A stretch of DNA of 64,000 bases. It comes from Sphingobacterium bambusae (GTDB lineage Bacteria; Bacteroidota; Bacteroidia; Sphingobacteriales; Sphingobacteriaceae). The translations under genes and the position numbers were made by a program. The stretch covers positions 5,332,001 through 5,396,000 of the forward strand of contig NZ_CP138332.1 of the NCBI RefSeq assembly GCF_033955345.1, in the 5' to 3' direction. The first letter of the stretch is position 1, and each line of letters opens with the position of its first letter. Positions 1 to 7,845 of the stretch are shown here, piece after piece. Below the pieces are notes generated by a model, which saw only the letters and a program-made list of their open reading frames with translations, had not been told where the DNA came from and did not search any database.

Positions 1-152
1 TGCAAGAGTAAATTTAAGTCAACAAGACTAGATGCTGTAAATTTAAGCTTTATATTTGGTCATTTACTTTATTTTTTCGTTAAATAGTTGTTAAAGTCAA
101 TTGCATGTTCTGAAATGTTGCTTCACTAACGATGTTCTTTACGTAGTTTTTT

Positions 153-174
153 CTGTTTGAATTTCATAATTTTG
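153..174 (+). promoter_or_regulatory. Candidate AraC operator copy 1, overlapping a -7 promoter element
   Basis: A 21-bp stretch beginning CTGTTTGAAT at 153-173 recurs with one mismatch at 1089-1109, in front of the next gene. Here it overlaps TAATTTTG (167-174), a match to the Bacteroidota -7 consensus TAnnTTTG, only a few bases before the araC-type start codon at 179. I infer a binding site for the adjacent regulator. Its overlap with the -7 element would fit autorepression. The promoter would place the transcript start almost at the ATG, so the mRNA may be leaderless. Confidence 0.45.
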
Positions 175-178
175 AATA

Positions 179-1075
179 ATGGCATCAAAAGAGACACTGA
201 GAGATTTCTATACCGGTCATGGACAAGATTTTTCTAAAGCCGGGCAATTTAATGTATTCGAAAGAGGCGGTTTTGCCTGTAGCGCCACCTCCATGTTGCC
301 CAACCGGAGAGACTTCTACAAGATCTCCCTGATCCAAAAGGGGAGTGGAATAATCGGAGTGGCGGACAAGGTCATGGATATCCGGGATAATGCGCTCTTG
401 TTTATGAACCCGCTTGTGCCCTTTTCCTGGGAGCCTACCGAGGAAGAGCAGACGGGTTACTTCTGCTTGTTTACCGAAGAGTTTGTGACCCAAAATCTGA
501 AAAGCGAAAGCCTAACACATTCGTCCCTGTTCAAAGCGGGAGGTAATCATATTTTTTTTCCTGAGGCCGGGAGTATGGCGCTGCTGAGTACTTTGTTTCA
601 GCATATGTTGCGGGAAATGCAATCAGACTATGCGAATAAATATGAGTTGCTGCGCAGCTACATACAGATTATCATGCACGAAGCGATGAAGATACAACCG
701 GCGGCTGCATTTTACAAACCGGTAAACGCGGCAGAACGTATTGCCGGCCTGTTCCTTGAATTGCTGGAGCGACAATTCCCTATTGATGCCCCCGACCAGG
801 TGGTGGCCTTACGAAATGCAAATGAGTATGCCGCTCAGCTTAATGTCCATACCAATACCTTAAATCGGGCACTGAAAGAAACAACGGGCAAGACCACAAC
901 GAGCTGGATCGCCGCCCGATATATAAAAGAAGCCAAGGCGCTGTTGCAACACAGCAACTGGGACATAGCCGAGATCGCCTATTGCCTCGGCTTTGAGTAT
1001 GCGGCTAACTTTAATATCTTTTTTAAAAAACATACCGCGACTTCGCCTTTACAATATCGTAAGGATCTGGTTTGA
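179..1075 (+). CDS. AraC family transcriptional regulator
   Basis: This 298-residue protein has the AraC/XylS layout. An N-terminal cupin-like sensing half (about residues 15-180) is followed by a C-terminal double helix-turn-helix (about residues 200-298). The C-terminal half carries the typical core 'DIAEIAYCLGF' and the family ending 'SPLQYRK'. The ATG at 179 is the only good start before a methionine at residue 39. The gene lies 78 bp upstream of, and on the same strand as, an MDR oxidoreductase, an aldo/keto reductase and a propeller-acetolactate decarboxylase fusion. A near-identical 21-bp element lies before this gene and before the MDR gene. I therefore infer it controls itself and the downstream run. 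The inducer is unknown. Family assignment is firm; the target assignment is inference. Confidence 0.9.
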   Translation: MASKETLRDFYTGHGQDFSKAGQFNVFERGGFACSATSMLPNRRDFYKISLIQKGSGIIGVADKVMDIRDNALLFMNPLVPFSWEPTEEEQTGYFCLFTEEFVTQNLKSESLTHSSLFKAGGNHIFFPEAGSMALLSTLFQHMLREMQSDYANKYELLRSYIQIIMHEAMKIQPAAAFYKPVNAAERIAGLFLELLERQFPIDAPDQVVALRNANEYAAQLNVHTNTLNRALKETTGKTTTSWIAARYIKEAKALLQHSNWDIAEIAYCLGFEYAANFNIFFKKHTATSPLQYRKDLV

Positions 1076-1088
1076 GATTAATAACTAT

Positions 1089-1109
1089 CTGTTTGAATGT
1101 CATAATTTT
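1089..1109 (+). promoter_or_regulatory. Candidate AraC operator copy 2
   Basis: This is the second copy of the element at 153-173, identical at 20 of 21 positions. It sits just upstream of the -7 element at 1127-1134, where an activator or the -33 region would lie. Its placement between the regulator and its probable target operon supports an operator role. Confidence 0.45.
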
Positions 1110-1126
1110 TTAAGGAAAGCCCTCGC

Positions 1127-1134
1127 TAATTTTG
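1127..1134 (+). promoter_or_regulatory. -7 promoter element for the oxidoreductase operon
   Basis: TAATTTTG matches the Bacteroidota -7 consensus TAnnTTTG and lies 20 bp before the ATG at 1154. There is no clear TTTG at the -33 position, only a T-rich stretch. That would fit a promoter that depends on an activator bound at 1089-1109. Confidence 0.45.
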
Positions 1135-1153
1135 CTTTATAATTAGTTCAACT

Positions 1154-2161
1154 ATGAAAGCAATACAATTAGCAACATATGGAATAGCCGCACTTCAGCT
1201 TAAGGAAGTGCCCTTGCCGTCAATGGGTGAGCAAGAAGTTTTGGTCAGAACCACCGCTCCTTCTCTGCAGTACCTGGACCTTATCTTGGTCGAAAACAGC
1301 TCCGAATTTCACATTCCACTACCGTTCATCCCCGTATCGGAGGGGGTTGGTGTTGTTGAAAATGTGGGTAGCCGAGTGAGCCGTTGGAAAAAAGGAGATC
1401 GCGTGCTTATCCCGTTTATTCCCCGTTGGGAAGCCGGGCAGACGAGTCCCTATCACAATGCCTTAAGAACCGGTATGCAAACACCGGGCACGCTGGCAGC
1501 GTTTACGGTGCAACCGGAGCATACTCTTGTACGCGCACCGGAAAATCTCAGCGATGAAGAAGCTGCAGGGTTGCCGGTAGCTGGGCTTACCGCCTGGACC
1601 AGTCTGGTCAATCAGGCAAATATCAAAGCCGGACAAACAATTTTGGTGCAGGGCAGTGGCGGAGTGTCCCTCTTTGCCCTGCAGATTGCTAAGGCACTTG
1701 GCCTAAAGGTGCTAGCGACTACGGGCAGCAAGGAGAAAGAGCAGCAGCTGATCGCGCTGGGTGCCGATGCCGTTATCAATTACCGGGAATACCCGGAGTG
1801 GAGTCATGAAGTAAAACGACTTAACAAGGGCGTGGGCGTAGAGGTGACACTGGATGTTGCCGGCCGTGACACGATCCGTCAAAGTATCCTGTCGGTGAAA
1901 GAACATGGCTTTGTTGGCCTGATCGGGATGCTGTCCGGTGCTGAGCTGTCCATCAACGTACTCCCGTTAATCATGAATTACATTCGCCTGCAGGGCTATT
2001 CGGTAGGTAATGCCCATGACCTGGCTGCGCTGGTGCAGGCCATTGATAAAAATAATATCCGACCGGTCGTGGATAGCATCTATCCAGTGGAGCAAACACA
2101 AGAAGCCTTTAACCGGCTAAAATCAGGAAAGGCTTTTGGAAAAATCGTCATTACATTTTAA
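1154..2161 (+). CDS. MDR-family NAD(P)-dependent oxidoreductase (quinone oxidoreductase-like)
   Basis: At 335 residues this has the size and order of medium-chain dehydrogenase/reductases: an N-terminal GroES-like domain (about 25-130) and a Rossmann domain (about 150-290). The nucleotide-binding loop reads 'VQGSGGVSLFALQIAKALG', and 'LGADAVINY' follows, as in the quinone oxidoreductase/zinc-type alcohol dehydrogenase branch (COG0604). I see no four-cysteine structural zinc lobe and no catalytic cysteine, so a zinc-independent enzyme is more likely than a true alcohol dehydrogenase. It reduces or oxidises carbonyl or enone substrates with NAD(P)H. It is first in a tight run (12 bp to the aldo/keto reductase). 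The decarboxylase two genes downstream makes acetoin/diacetyl-type substrates possible, but that is only inference. Confidence 0.87.
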   Translation: MKAIQLATYGIAALQLKEVPLPSMGEQEVLVRTTAPSLQYLDLILVENSSEFHIPLPFIPVSEGVGVVENVGSRVSRWKKGDRVLIPFIPRWEAGQTSPYHNALRTGMQTPGTLAAFTVQPEHTLVRAPENLSDEEAAGLPVAGLTAWTSLVNQANIKAGQTILVQGSGGVSLFALQIAKALGLKVLATTGSKEKEQQLIALGADAVINYREYPEWSHEVKRLNKGVGVEVTLDVAGRDTIRQSILSVKEHGFVGLIGMLSGAELSINVLPLIMNYIRLQGYSVGNAHDLAALVQAIDKNNIRPVVDSIYPVEQTQEAFNRLKSGKAFGKIVITF

Positions 2162-2173
2162 ATCATACAACAT

Positions 2174-3175
2174 ATGAAATACAGGACGTTAGGAACTACC
2201 GGGGAACAAGTCTCCGCGCTTGGCCTGGGCTGTATGGGCATGAGTTTTGCCTATGGCCCGACGGATGATAAAGAGAGCATCGCTACCTTGCACCAAGCTT
2301 TGGATTTGGGGATCAACTTTTGGGATACCGCCGACATGTATGGCGATGGCGCAAATGAATCGCTGATCGCAAAGGTGCTCGTGCCTAACAGGGATAAACT
2401 GTTTATTGCCACTAAATTCGGTTTTCGATTCAAGGAGGGAACCGCAGGGGTAAGTGGTAGCCCCGGTACCTATTTTGACGGCTCGCCCAAATATGTAAAA
2501 CAAGCGGTGGAGAAAAGTTTGAAAAGATTAAATATTGAGGTCATCGACCTATATTATGCTCATCGTATTGATCCGGAGATTCCGGTGGAGGATATGGTAG
2601 GGGCGATGGCTGATCTGGTGCAAGCCGGTAAAGTACGCTATCTCGGCCTGAGCGAGGCTTCGGCGGCATCCATCCGAAAAGCACATGCCGTGCATCCTAT
2701 AGCAGCGCTGCAAAGTGAGTATTCGCTGCTTACCCGCGACGTGGAGGGCGAAATATTACAAACGATACGTGAGCTGGGCATCAGCCTGGTGCCTTATTCG
2801 CCGCTGGCAAGAGGACTGGTGACCAATACCCAGCAGGTGGCCGACTTTTCTGAAGGCGATTTCCGGAAGAATCTGCCCCGTTACCAGGCCGCTTTTGCGG
2901 AGAACAACCGAAATCTTGTGACAGAATTTGCTGCGATCGCTGCAGAAAAGGCCTGCACGCCTGCGCAGCTGGCTTTGGCCTGGGTATTGGCGCAGGGACA
3001 GGACCTGATCCCTATCCCGGGCACGAAGAAAAGAAAGTACCTGTTGGAAAATGCGCAGGCGGTTGCGCTCAAATTATCTGCCGAGGAGCTGGCTGCTATT
3101 GAAGTGGTCGTCGCTAAATATCCGCATGTTGGTGCCCGCTACAGTGAGGGTGCACTGAAGCTGGTGAATCGTTAA
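2174..3175 (+). CDS. Aldo/keto reductase
   Basis: This 333-residue protein is a complete (beta/alpha)8 aldo/keto reductase. The catalytic tetrad is visible: Asp51 and Tyr56 in 'DTADMYG', Lys81 in 'ATKFGF' and His130 in 'YYAHRID'. The C-terminal 'IPIPGTKKRKYLLEN' is the usual NADPH-binding segment. The overall pattern ('LGCMGMSFAYG') is that of the AKR13-like or YajO-like subgroup. It is a cytosolic NADPH-dependent reductase of aldehydes or ketones with unknown natural substrate. It sits 12 bp after the MDR gene and 23 bp before the propeller-decarboxylase gene, so co-transcription is likely. Confidence 0.9.
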   Translation: MKYRTLGTTGEQVSALGLGCMGMSFAYGPTDDKESIATLHQALDLGINFWDTADMYGDGANESLIAKVLVPNRDKLFIATKFGFRFKEGTAGVSGSPGTYFDGSPKYVKQAVEKSLKRLNIEVIDLYYAHRIDPEIPVEDMVGAMADLVQAGKVRYLGLSEASAASIRKAHAVHPIAALQSEYSLLTRDVEGEILQTIRELGISLVPYSPLARGLVTNTQQVADFSEGDFRKNLPRYQAAFAENNRNLVTEFAAIAAEKACTPAQLALAWVLAQGQDLIPIPGTKKRKYLLENAQAVALKLSAEELAAIEVVVAKYPHVGARYSEGALKLVNR

Positions 3176-3198
3176 TCCGTAATTAAAAGAGGTTAGAG

Positions 3199-4806
3199 AT
3201 GGTCAATCATAGAAAAAAATGGGATTTGGTACATTATGGCTTTCTGTTTTTACTGTTGGCCGGAAATACTGCTTATCTGCAACAAATCATTCACGGATTC
3301 TCTATGCCTGAATCGGTTACTTCGGATGGGAATCGCTTTTTTGTATCCAACCAGGGGCAGGACGTCTTTGCTAAGGATGGGGATGGTTTCATCAGTTTAT
3401 TGTCAGAAGACGGAAAGGTGATGGAACGGCAATTTCTTCCCAAAGAGGGTGTGCTGAACGCGCCCAAGGGTATGCATATCGCTGGTAACATACTCTATGT
3501 GGCCGACCTCGATCGTATCGTAGGCTTTGATATCGCTAGCCGCGAAACCGTTTTTGAACTGCGCATTCCCGAAGCCAGCATGCTAAATGATATCTGTGGT
3601 CTGGAAACCGGATTTATAGCGGTTACGGAGACTGCTTCGGGCAATATTTATAAGATCAATACTGAATCGAAGCAATTGGAGCTGATGGGGAATATACCTA
3701 CAGCAAATGGTATTGCCTATAACCGGTCTACCGGACAATTGGTGGTGAGCAGCAACGGTATCCCATATGGCGCGGGTAGTATCTATGTCAAATCGGCGGG
3801 GTCCCGCTTTAAGGAGTTGCCTAACATCGCCCACGGTTTTTTTGACGGCATTGCTTTTACTGATGATACGCATTTGCTGATTTCTGATTGGGTAAGCTTT
3901 CCGCTGAAAGGATTTGGGAAACTATGGACCTACGACCTAGAAACTCAACGAGCAGCATTCCAGTTTGTGGAGGAAAGTGTAGCTGATATTTATTACGATC
4001 AGGCTACGAAAAAATTATGGATGCCGCATATGTTCCAAAACAAAGTGCTTATCCACTCGGTAACAGAAGTATTTAAACCGGTGCATGAGCGCGCCAATAT
4101 ACTGTACAACTACGGAGTAATTGATGCCTTTATTGGTGGACTTTACCGGGGTACCTTACCGGTGCATGAGCTGCTGCTAAAAGGCGATTTTGGCCTCGGT
4201 GCGCCTGATATGCTGGATGGTGAGCTGACGATGCTGGATGGAAAGGCCTACCAAACCATTGCCAGTGGGGCAACAAGTGTACTGGATCGAGAACATAAGA
4301 CTTCTTTCGCTGCTGCCACTTTTTTCCACGCAGACACCGTATTCCATATCGATGGCAGGATGGAACAAAAGGACTTATTGGCGTATATAGCGGAGCGGCT
4401 ACCTCATAAAAAAAGTGCCCTCTATGTCATCAAGGTCAGCGGAAAGTTTGAATGGGTAAAAACCCGGGCATTCCCTCCGGTAACTGCGGCCCCTTTTCCT
4501 GCGCTGACGACGATCATGGATCGGCAGCGTTTTTTCGAGCATCAGTACACTACGGGAGCCTGCGTCGGCTACTATTTGCCGGAATACCTCAGCGGCATAA
4601 ATGTGGGTGGTTTTCACCTACATTATCTGTCTGCTGATAAAACACAGGGCGGACATATCCTTGATCTCTCGGGGGAAAACCTTTACATCGAAATAGCCTA
4701 TTTAAAACGTATGGAGCTGGACCTGCCGATTGACGCGGATTTCGAAAACTTCCAGTTCAAGGAGCGGGTTCATGAAGACTTGAAGCGCGTGGAACAGGGA
4801 AGATAA
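3199..4806 (+). CDS. Fusion protein: SMP-30/NHL-like beta-propeller plus alpha-acetolactate decarboxylase
   Basis: The 535-residue product has two parts. Residues 10-28 are hydrophobic and look like a signal peptide or membrane anchor. Residues about 35-290 resemble SMP-30/gluconolactonase-type propellers, with repeated short strands and motifs such as 'GIAYNRSTGQLVVSSNG'. Residues about 300-520 are alpha-acetolactate decarboxylase (AldB/BudA), with 'GDFGLGAPDMLDGELTMLDG' and then 'PEYLSGINVGGFHLHYLSAD'. His473, His475 and His486 have exactly the spacing of the zinc ligands of the Brevibacillus enzyme (194, 196, 207). Arg423 is a candidate for the active-site arginine. The decarboxylase normally stands alone at about 235-285 residues and makes acetoin from acetolactate. 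Its fusion to a propeller is unusual. It ends the AraC-linked run. Confidence 0.82.
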   Translation: MVNHRKKWDLVHYGFLFLLLAGNTAYLQQIIHGFSMPESVTSDGNRFFVSNQGQDVFAKDGDGFISLLSEDGKVMERQFLPKEGVLNAPKGMHIAGNILYVADLDRIVGFDIASRETVFELRIPEASMLNDICGLETGFIAVTETASGNIYKINTESKQLELMGNIPTANGIAYNRSTGQLVVSSNGIPYGAGSIYVKSAGSRFKELPNIAHGFFDGIAFTDDTHLLISDWVSFPLKGFGKLWTYDLETQRAAFQFVEESVADIYYDQATKKLWMPHMFQNKVLIHSVTEVFKPVHERANILYNYGVIDAFIGGLYRGTLPVHELLLKGDFGLGAPDMLDGELTMLDGKAYQTIASGATSVLDREHKTSFAAATFFHADTVFHIDGRMEQKDLLAYIAERLPHKKSALYVIKVSGKFEWVKTRAFPPVTAAPFPALTTIMDRQRFFEHQYTTGACVGYYLPEYLSGINVGGFHLHYLSADKTQGGHILDLSGENLYIEIAYLKRMELDLPIDADFENFQFKERVHEDLKRVEQGR

Positions 4807-4907
4807 TTTTGCTAGCTAGTATGTTGGATACTTGTAGTTATGTAGGATTGGCAGGTGAATGCCTGAATAATTGTCTTGCTATTTGTTAACGTATATGGGG
4901 ATTTTTT

Positions 4908-5990
4908 TCAAAGCCCTAAGGTACGACGCAGTTCTGAAGCTGCTGCCGCACCCGCACGGTTGGCGCCGATTGTTGAAGCGGATGGCCCGTAACCCACAAG
5001 ATGAATGCGCGGCTCTTTTTCCACCATAGTAGCTAATCTTCCAGCCATACGAATACCACCTGTTGTCTCCTTGGGTAGCACCGCATCAAGGTGCTGTAGG
5101 GAGCTTTTAAAGCCTGTATTCCAAAGTAGACAGTCCGCTTCTAGTTCTTTTCCATCGGGCCATTTTATCCCATTTTTAGTGATCTCCGAAAACATAGGTA
5201 ATCTTTTTAAGACACCGCGCTGCTCCATATCTTGCACTTCGGGAGAGTAGGGTAGCCCCGTGACGGAGACCACTGACAAAGGAGGTAAGCCGTTGCGTAC
5301 GCGATCTTCAACCAAGGCCACGGCATTATGGCCGGCAGCGTCATCAAATGGCCCTTCATTAAAGACCGGTGGACGTCTAGTTACCCAAGTGGTGCGTGTA
5401 ACCTGCGAGATCTGATCCAATAATTGTATAGCGGAGATGCCGCCACCGATAATAACAACATGTTTACCGCGAAAATCTGCCGCCTGTTTAAAATCTTTCG
5501 TATGCAGTTGTTCGCCCTGAAAGAGATCGGCACCCGGATAGATGGGAATATAAGGATTCTGCCAAGTACCAGTTCCATTGATGATGCCCATCGCAGAAAA
5601 GCGGCTCGTGTTTGTATTGACATGAAATCGATTAAGATGGAGGCTTACCTGCTCCACTCGCTGTGGACGAAAGACATCAAGGCCAAACTTCTTTTCGTAG
5701 CGATCAAAATAGTGCGGAACGGCAATGTTAGCCTGCACGGTGTCTTCATTGGACGCTAGGGTCTCTTGAAAAGACATGCCGGGCAGATTATGTATCTTGT
5801 TGACTGTGCTTAGGGTTAACGAGGGCCATCGAAATTGCCACGCTCCCCCTGCTGATGGCGCATCATCAAGGATAATGAAGTCAGGTCCGATTTTCATGCC
5901 AGCTCGTTTCAAGTGGTAGGCAGCAGAAAGACCGGCTTGGCCGGCTCCAATCACGATGATCTTAGTTTTAAAGCGAATGTTGTTGATCAT
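4908..5990 (-). CDS. FAD/NAD(P)-binding oxidoreductase (flavin monooxygenase-like)
   Basis: This 360-residue protein has two dinucleotide-binding motifs: an N-terminal FAD site 'VIGAGQAGLSAAYHL' (about residues 13-27) and a second NAD(P) site 'VVIIGGGISAIQLL' near residue 175. The layout matches the CzcO/TrkA-like flavoprotein group (COG2072) related to flavin-containing monooxygenases. It is shorter than Baeyer-Villiger enzymes and lacks an obvious fingerprint for them. It starts 14 bp after the stop of a luciferase-like flavin oxidoreductase on the same strand, so the two probably form an operon. The substrate is unknown. The next gene downstream is convergent, about 100 bp away. Confidence 0.85.
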   Translation of the reverse strand: MINNIRFKTKIIVIGAGQAGLSAAYHLKRAGMKIGPDFIILDDAPSAGGAWQFRWPSLTLSTVNKIHNLPGMSFQETLASNEDTVQANIAVPHYFDRYEKKFGLDVFRPQRVEQVSLHLNRFHVNTNTSRFSAMGIINGTGTWQNPYIPIYPGADLFQGEQLHTKDFKQAADFRGKHVVIIGGGISAIQLLDQISQVTRTTWVTRRPPVFNEGPFDDAAGHNAVALVEDRVRNGLPPLSVVSVTGLPYSPEVQDMEQRGVLKRLPMFSEITKNGIKWPDGKELEADCLLWNTGFKSSLQHLDAVLPKETTGGIRMAGRLATMVEKEPRIHLVGYGPSASTIGANRAGAAAASELRRTLGL

Positions 5991-6004
5991 GGTATCTGTC
6001 TACA

Positions 6005-7027
6005 TCAACGCCAGCCTAAAGCAGGAGCCACGTGTTTCAAAATACTAGACAACACATGTACATTGTAATCTACGCCCAAGGTGTTTGGAATGGTCAGCAA
6101 AAGTGTGTCAGCTTCTTGAATAGCTTCATCTTGTGCTAGCTCTTTGATCAACTTATCCGGTTCTGCGGCATAGCTCTTGCCAAAAATAGCACGTTTGTCG
6201 GCTTCAATCATGCCTATTTTGTCTGTGCTTTCCATCTGTTGGCCAAAGTAATAGCGGTCTTGATCATTCACTAATGCAAATATCGACCGGCTTACGGATA
6301 CACGTGGCTCTCGGGTATGTCCGGCAGCTTTCCAAGCTTCTCTGTAATGTCTAATCTGCTCTGCCTGTTGTATATGGAAGGGTTTACCACTTTCGTCATA
6401 CTTTAGGGTAGAACTTTGTAGATACATGCCCTGCTGGGCGGCCCATACCGCGGTAGCATCTGAGGCTGCGCCCCACCAGATACGCTCCCTTAGACCTTCA
6501 GCATGAGGCTCCAAGCGCAGCAGACCGGGCGGATTAGGAAACATAGGATAAGGATTTGGTTCGGCAAATCCTACACCATCGAGTCTTTTTAAAAAGTCCA
6601 ACGCTTTTCTTCGGCCCATGTCTGCGTCTGTTTCGCCTGCCTGCAGATCATAATCAAAGTAACGCCATCCGTCGATCACTTGCTCGGGCGATCCTCTGCT
6701 GATACCCAATTGCAAGCGCCCGCCGGAAATAAGATCTGCGGCCCCCGCGTCTTCGACCATGTACATCGGATTTTCGTAGCGCATGTCAATAACGCCCGTG
6801 CCGATTTCGATAGATGATGTCTTCGCACCGATAGCAGATAACAGCGGAAAAGGAGAAGCCAGTTGCTTTGCAAAATGATGCACGCGGAAATAAGCACCGT
6901 CAAGGCCAATTTCTTCAGCGGCGACAGCAAGATCAATGGATTGAAGCAAGGTGTCTGCAGCAGAACGCGCTTGGTATGCGGGATGATCAGACCAATGTCC
7001 GAAGGATAAAAAACCAATTTTTTTCAT
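6005..7027 (-). CDS. LLM-class flavin-dependent oxidoreductase (luciferase-like)
   Basis: This 340-residue protein is a bacterial luciferase-like TIM-barrel flavoenzyme. It shows 'AEEIGLDGAYFRVHHFAKQ' near the N-terminus, 'SSIEIGTGVIDMRYENP', and 'DLISGGRLQLGISRGSPEQ' around residues 100-120, all typical of the family. Such enzymes use reduced flavin to oxidise aldehydes, sulfonates or hydrocarbons. It is the first gene of a two-gene minus-strand unit with a flavoprotein 14 bp downstream. A -7-like TATATTTG lies 26 bp upstream. The annotation as monooxygenase is by family. No luxCD genes are present, so bioluminescence is not implied. Confidence 0.9.
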   Translation of the reverse strand: MKKIGFLSFGHWSDHPAYQARSAADTLLQSIDLAVAAEEIGLDGAYFRVHHFAKQLASPFPLLSAIGAKTSSIEIGTGVIDMRYENPMYMVEDAGAADLISGGRLQLGISRGSPEQVIDGWRYFDYDLQAGETDADMGRRKALDFLKRLDGVGFAEPNPYPMFPNPPGLLRLEPHAEGLRERIWWGAASDATAVWAAQQGMYLQSSTLKYDESGKPFHIQQAEQIRHYREAWKAAGHTREPRVSVSRSIFALVNDQDRYYFGQQMESTDKIGMIEADKRAIFGKSYAAEPDKLIKELAQDEAIQEADTLLLTIPNTLGVDYNVHVLSSILKHVAPALGWR

Positions 7028-7052
7028 GATTCCGTTAGGGATGAACGTTTAG

Positions 7053-7060
7053 CAAATATA
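7053..7060 (-). promoter_or_regulatory. -7 promoter element for the luciferase-like gene
   Basis: On the minus strand this reads TATATTTG, a full match to the TAnnTTTG consensus, 26 bp before the start codon at 7027. The -33 region is not convincing. Confidence 0.5.
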
Positions 7061-7175
7061 CGCAATCTACGGTTCAAGAACATATACCTATTGTCCGTTT
7101 GCTGTCAATATCAGGCAGGCGGGGTGGGCAGGCTGCAAACAAGCTAGTCCAAGGGAGTAGGGGTTGGAAATTTTG

Positions 7176-7718
7176 TTAAAGTACACGAATCACTTTCATG
7201 AACCTTCTTTTGTAGCTACCTTCCAATGGGGTTTCGGTAACGGCTTGTGCTTTCCCAGAGCTGGCGTGTATAAAACGTAACCCTGTATTGCTATCGTTAG
7301 ACAGCACGATGCCGACATGTCCAATTGTCCTTTTTGAAGGATTGGTGCCAGTAAAGAGGATGATGTCGCCAGCTTTTGCTGCGCTCAAGGCTATCTGCTC
7401 ACCAGCTTGGCCGATCGCGGATGAACTGCGCGGCAGATTGATGTTAAATTTTTTAAAAACATAGTAAACGTAGCCAGAGCAATCAAATCCTTTGGTAGGG
7501 CTGCTGGCTCCATATCGGTATTGTACGCCAATAAATTTTTTGGCAAAGGAGATAATTTCCGCTGCAGGCGAATTATCGGAGGTCGTAGCGATACCGAGCT
7601 TGACGTTAGCCTCGATATTGTTGTAAACAACAATGTTCGATACCGCAGTAATGGCAGGCATACAGATGAAAAGTAGGGATGCGAGCCCAGCAGTTCTTAT
7701 GCATTTCTTTACTAGCAT
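7176..7718 (-). CDS. NlpC/P60 family peptidoglycan endopeptidase
   Basis: This 180-residue protein begins with a signal peptide (hydrophobic residues 9-27). A single NlpC/P60 domain spans about residues 52-178. The catalytic triad is present: Cys80 in 'GFDCSGYVYY', His134 in 'GHVGIV' and His151 in 'FIHASSG'. Members cut the D-Glu-(meso)diaminopimelate bond of cell-wall peptides. With no additional SH3 or LysM domain visible, it is a minimal periplasmic hydrolase. It stands alone with its own -7 element at 7724-7731. Confidence 0.9.
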   Translation of the reverse strand: MLVKKCIRTAGLASLLFICMPAITAVSNIVVYNNIEANVKLGIATTSDNSPAAEIISFAKKFIGVQYRYGASSPTKGFDCSGYVYYVFKKFNINLPRSSSAIGQAGEQIALSAAKAGDIILFTGTNPSKRTIGHVGIVLSNDSNTGLRFIHASSGKAQAVTETPLEGSYKRRFMKVIRVL

Positions 7719-7723
7719 AAAAG

Positions 7724-7731
7724 CAAAGGTA
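7724..7731 (-). promoter_or_regulatory. -7 promoter element for the NlpC/P60 gene
   Basis: Reads TACCTTTG on the minus strand, matching TAnnTTTG, 5 bp before the ATG at 7718. The leader would be very short or absent. Confidence 0.45.
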
Positions 7732-7845
7732 ACAAAAAAACAAGCTTCCTGAAAGTTTAGCTTTCTGCAAGTTATTAATTTTCAACTAATCAGCAGTTCA
7801 TGTGGGGCTGCGGGCATGAGATTTCTGATCATGTGAACGCTGGTA

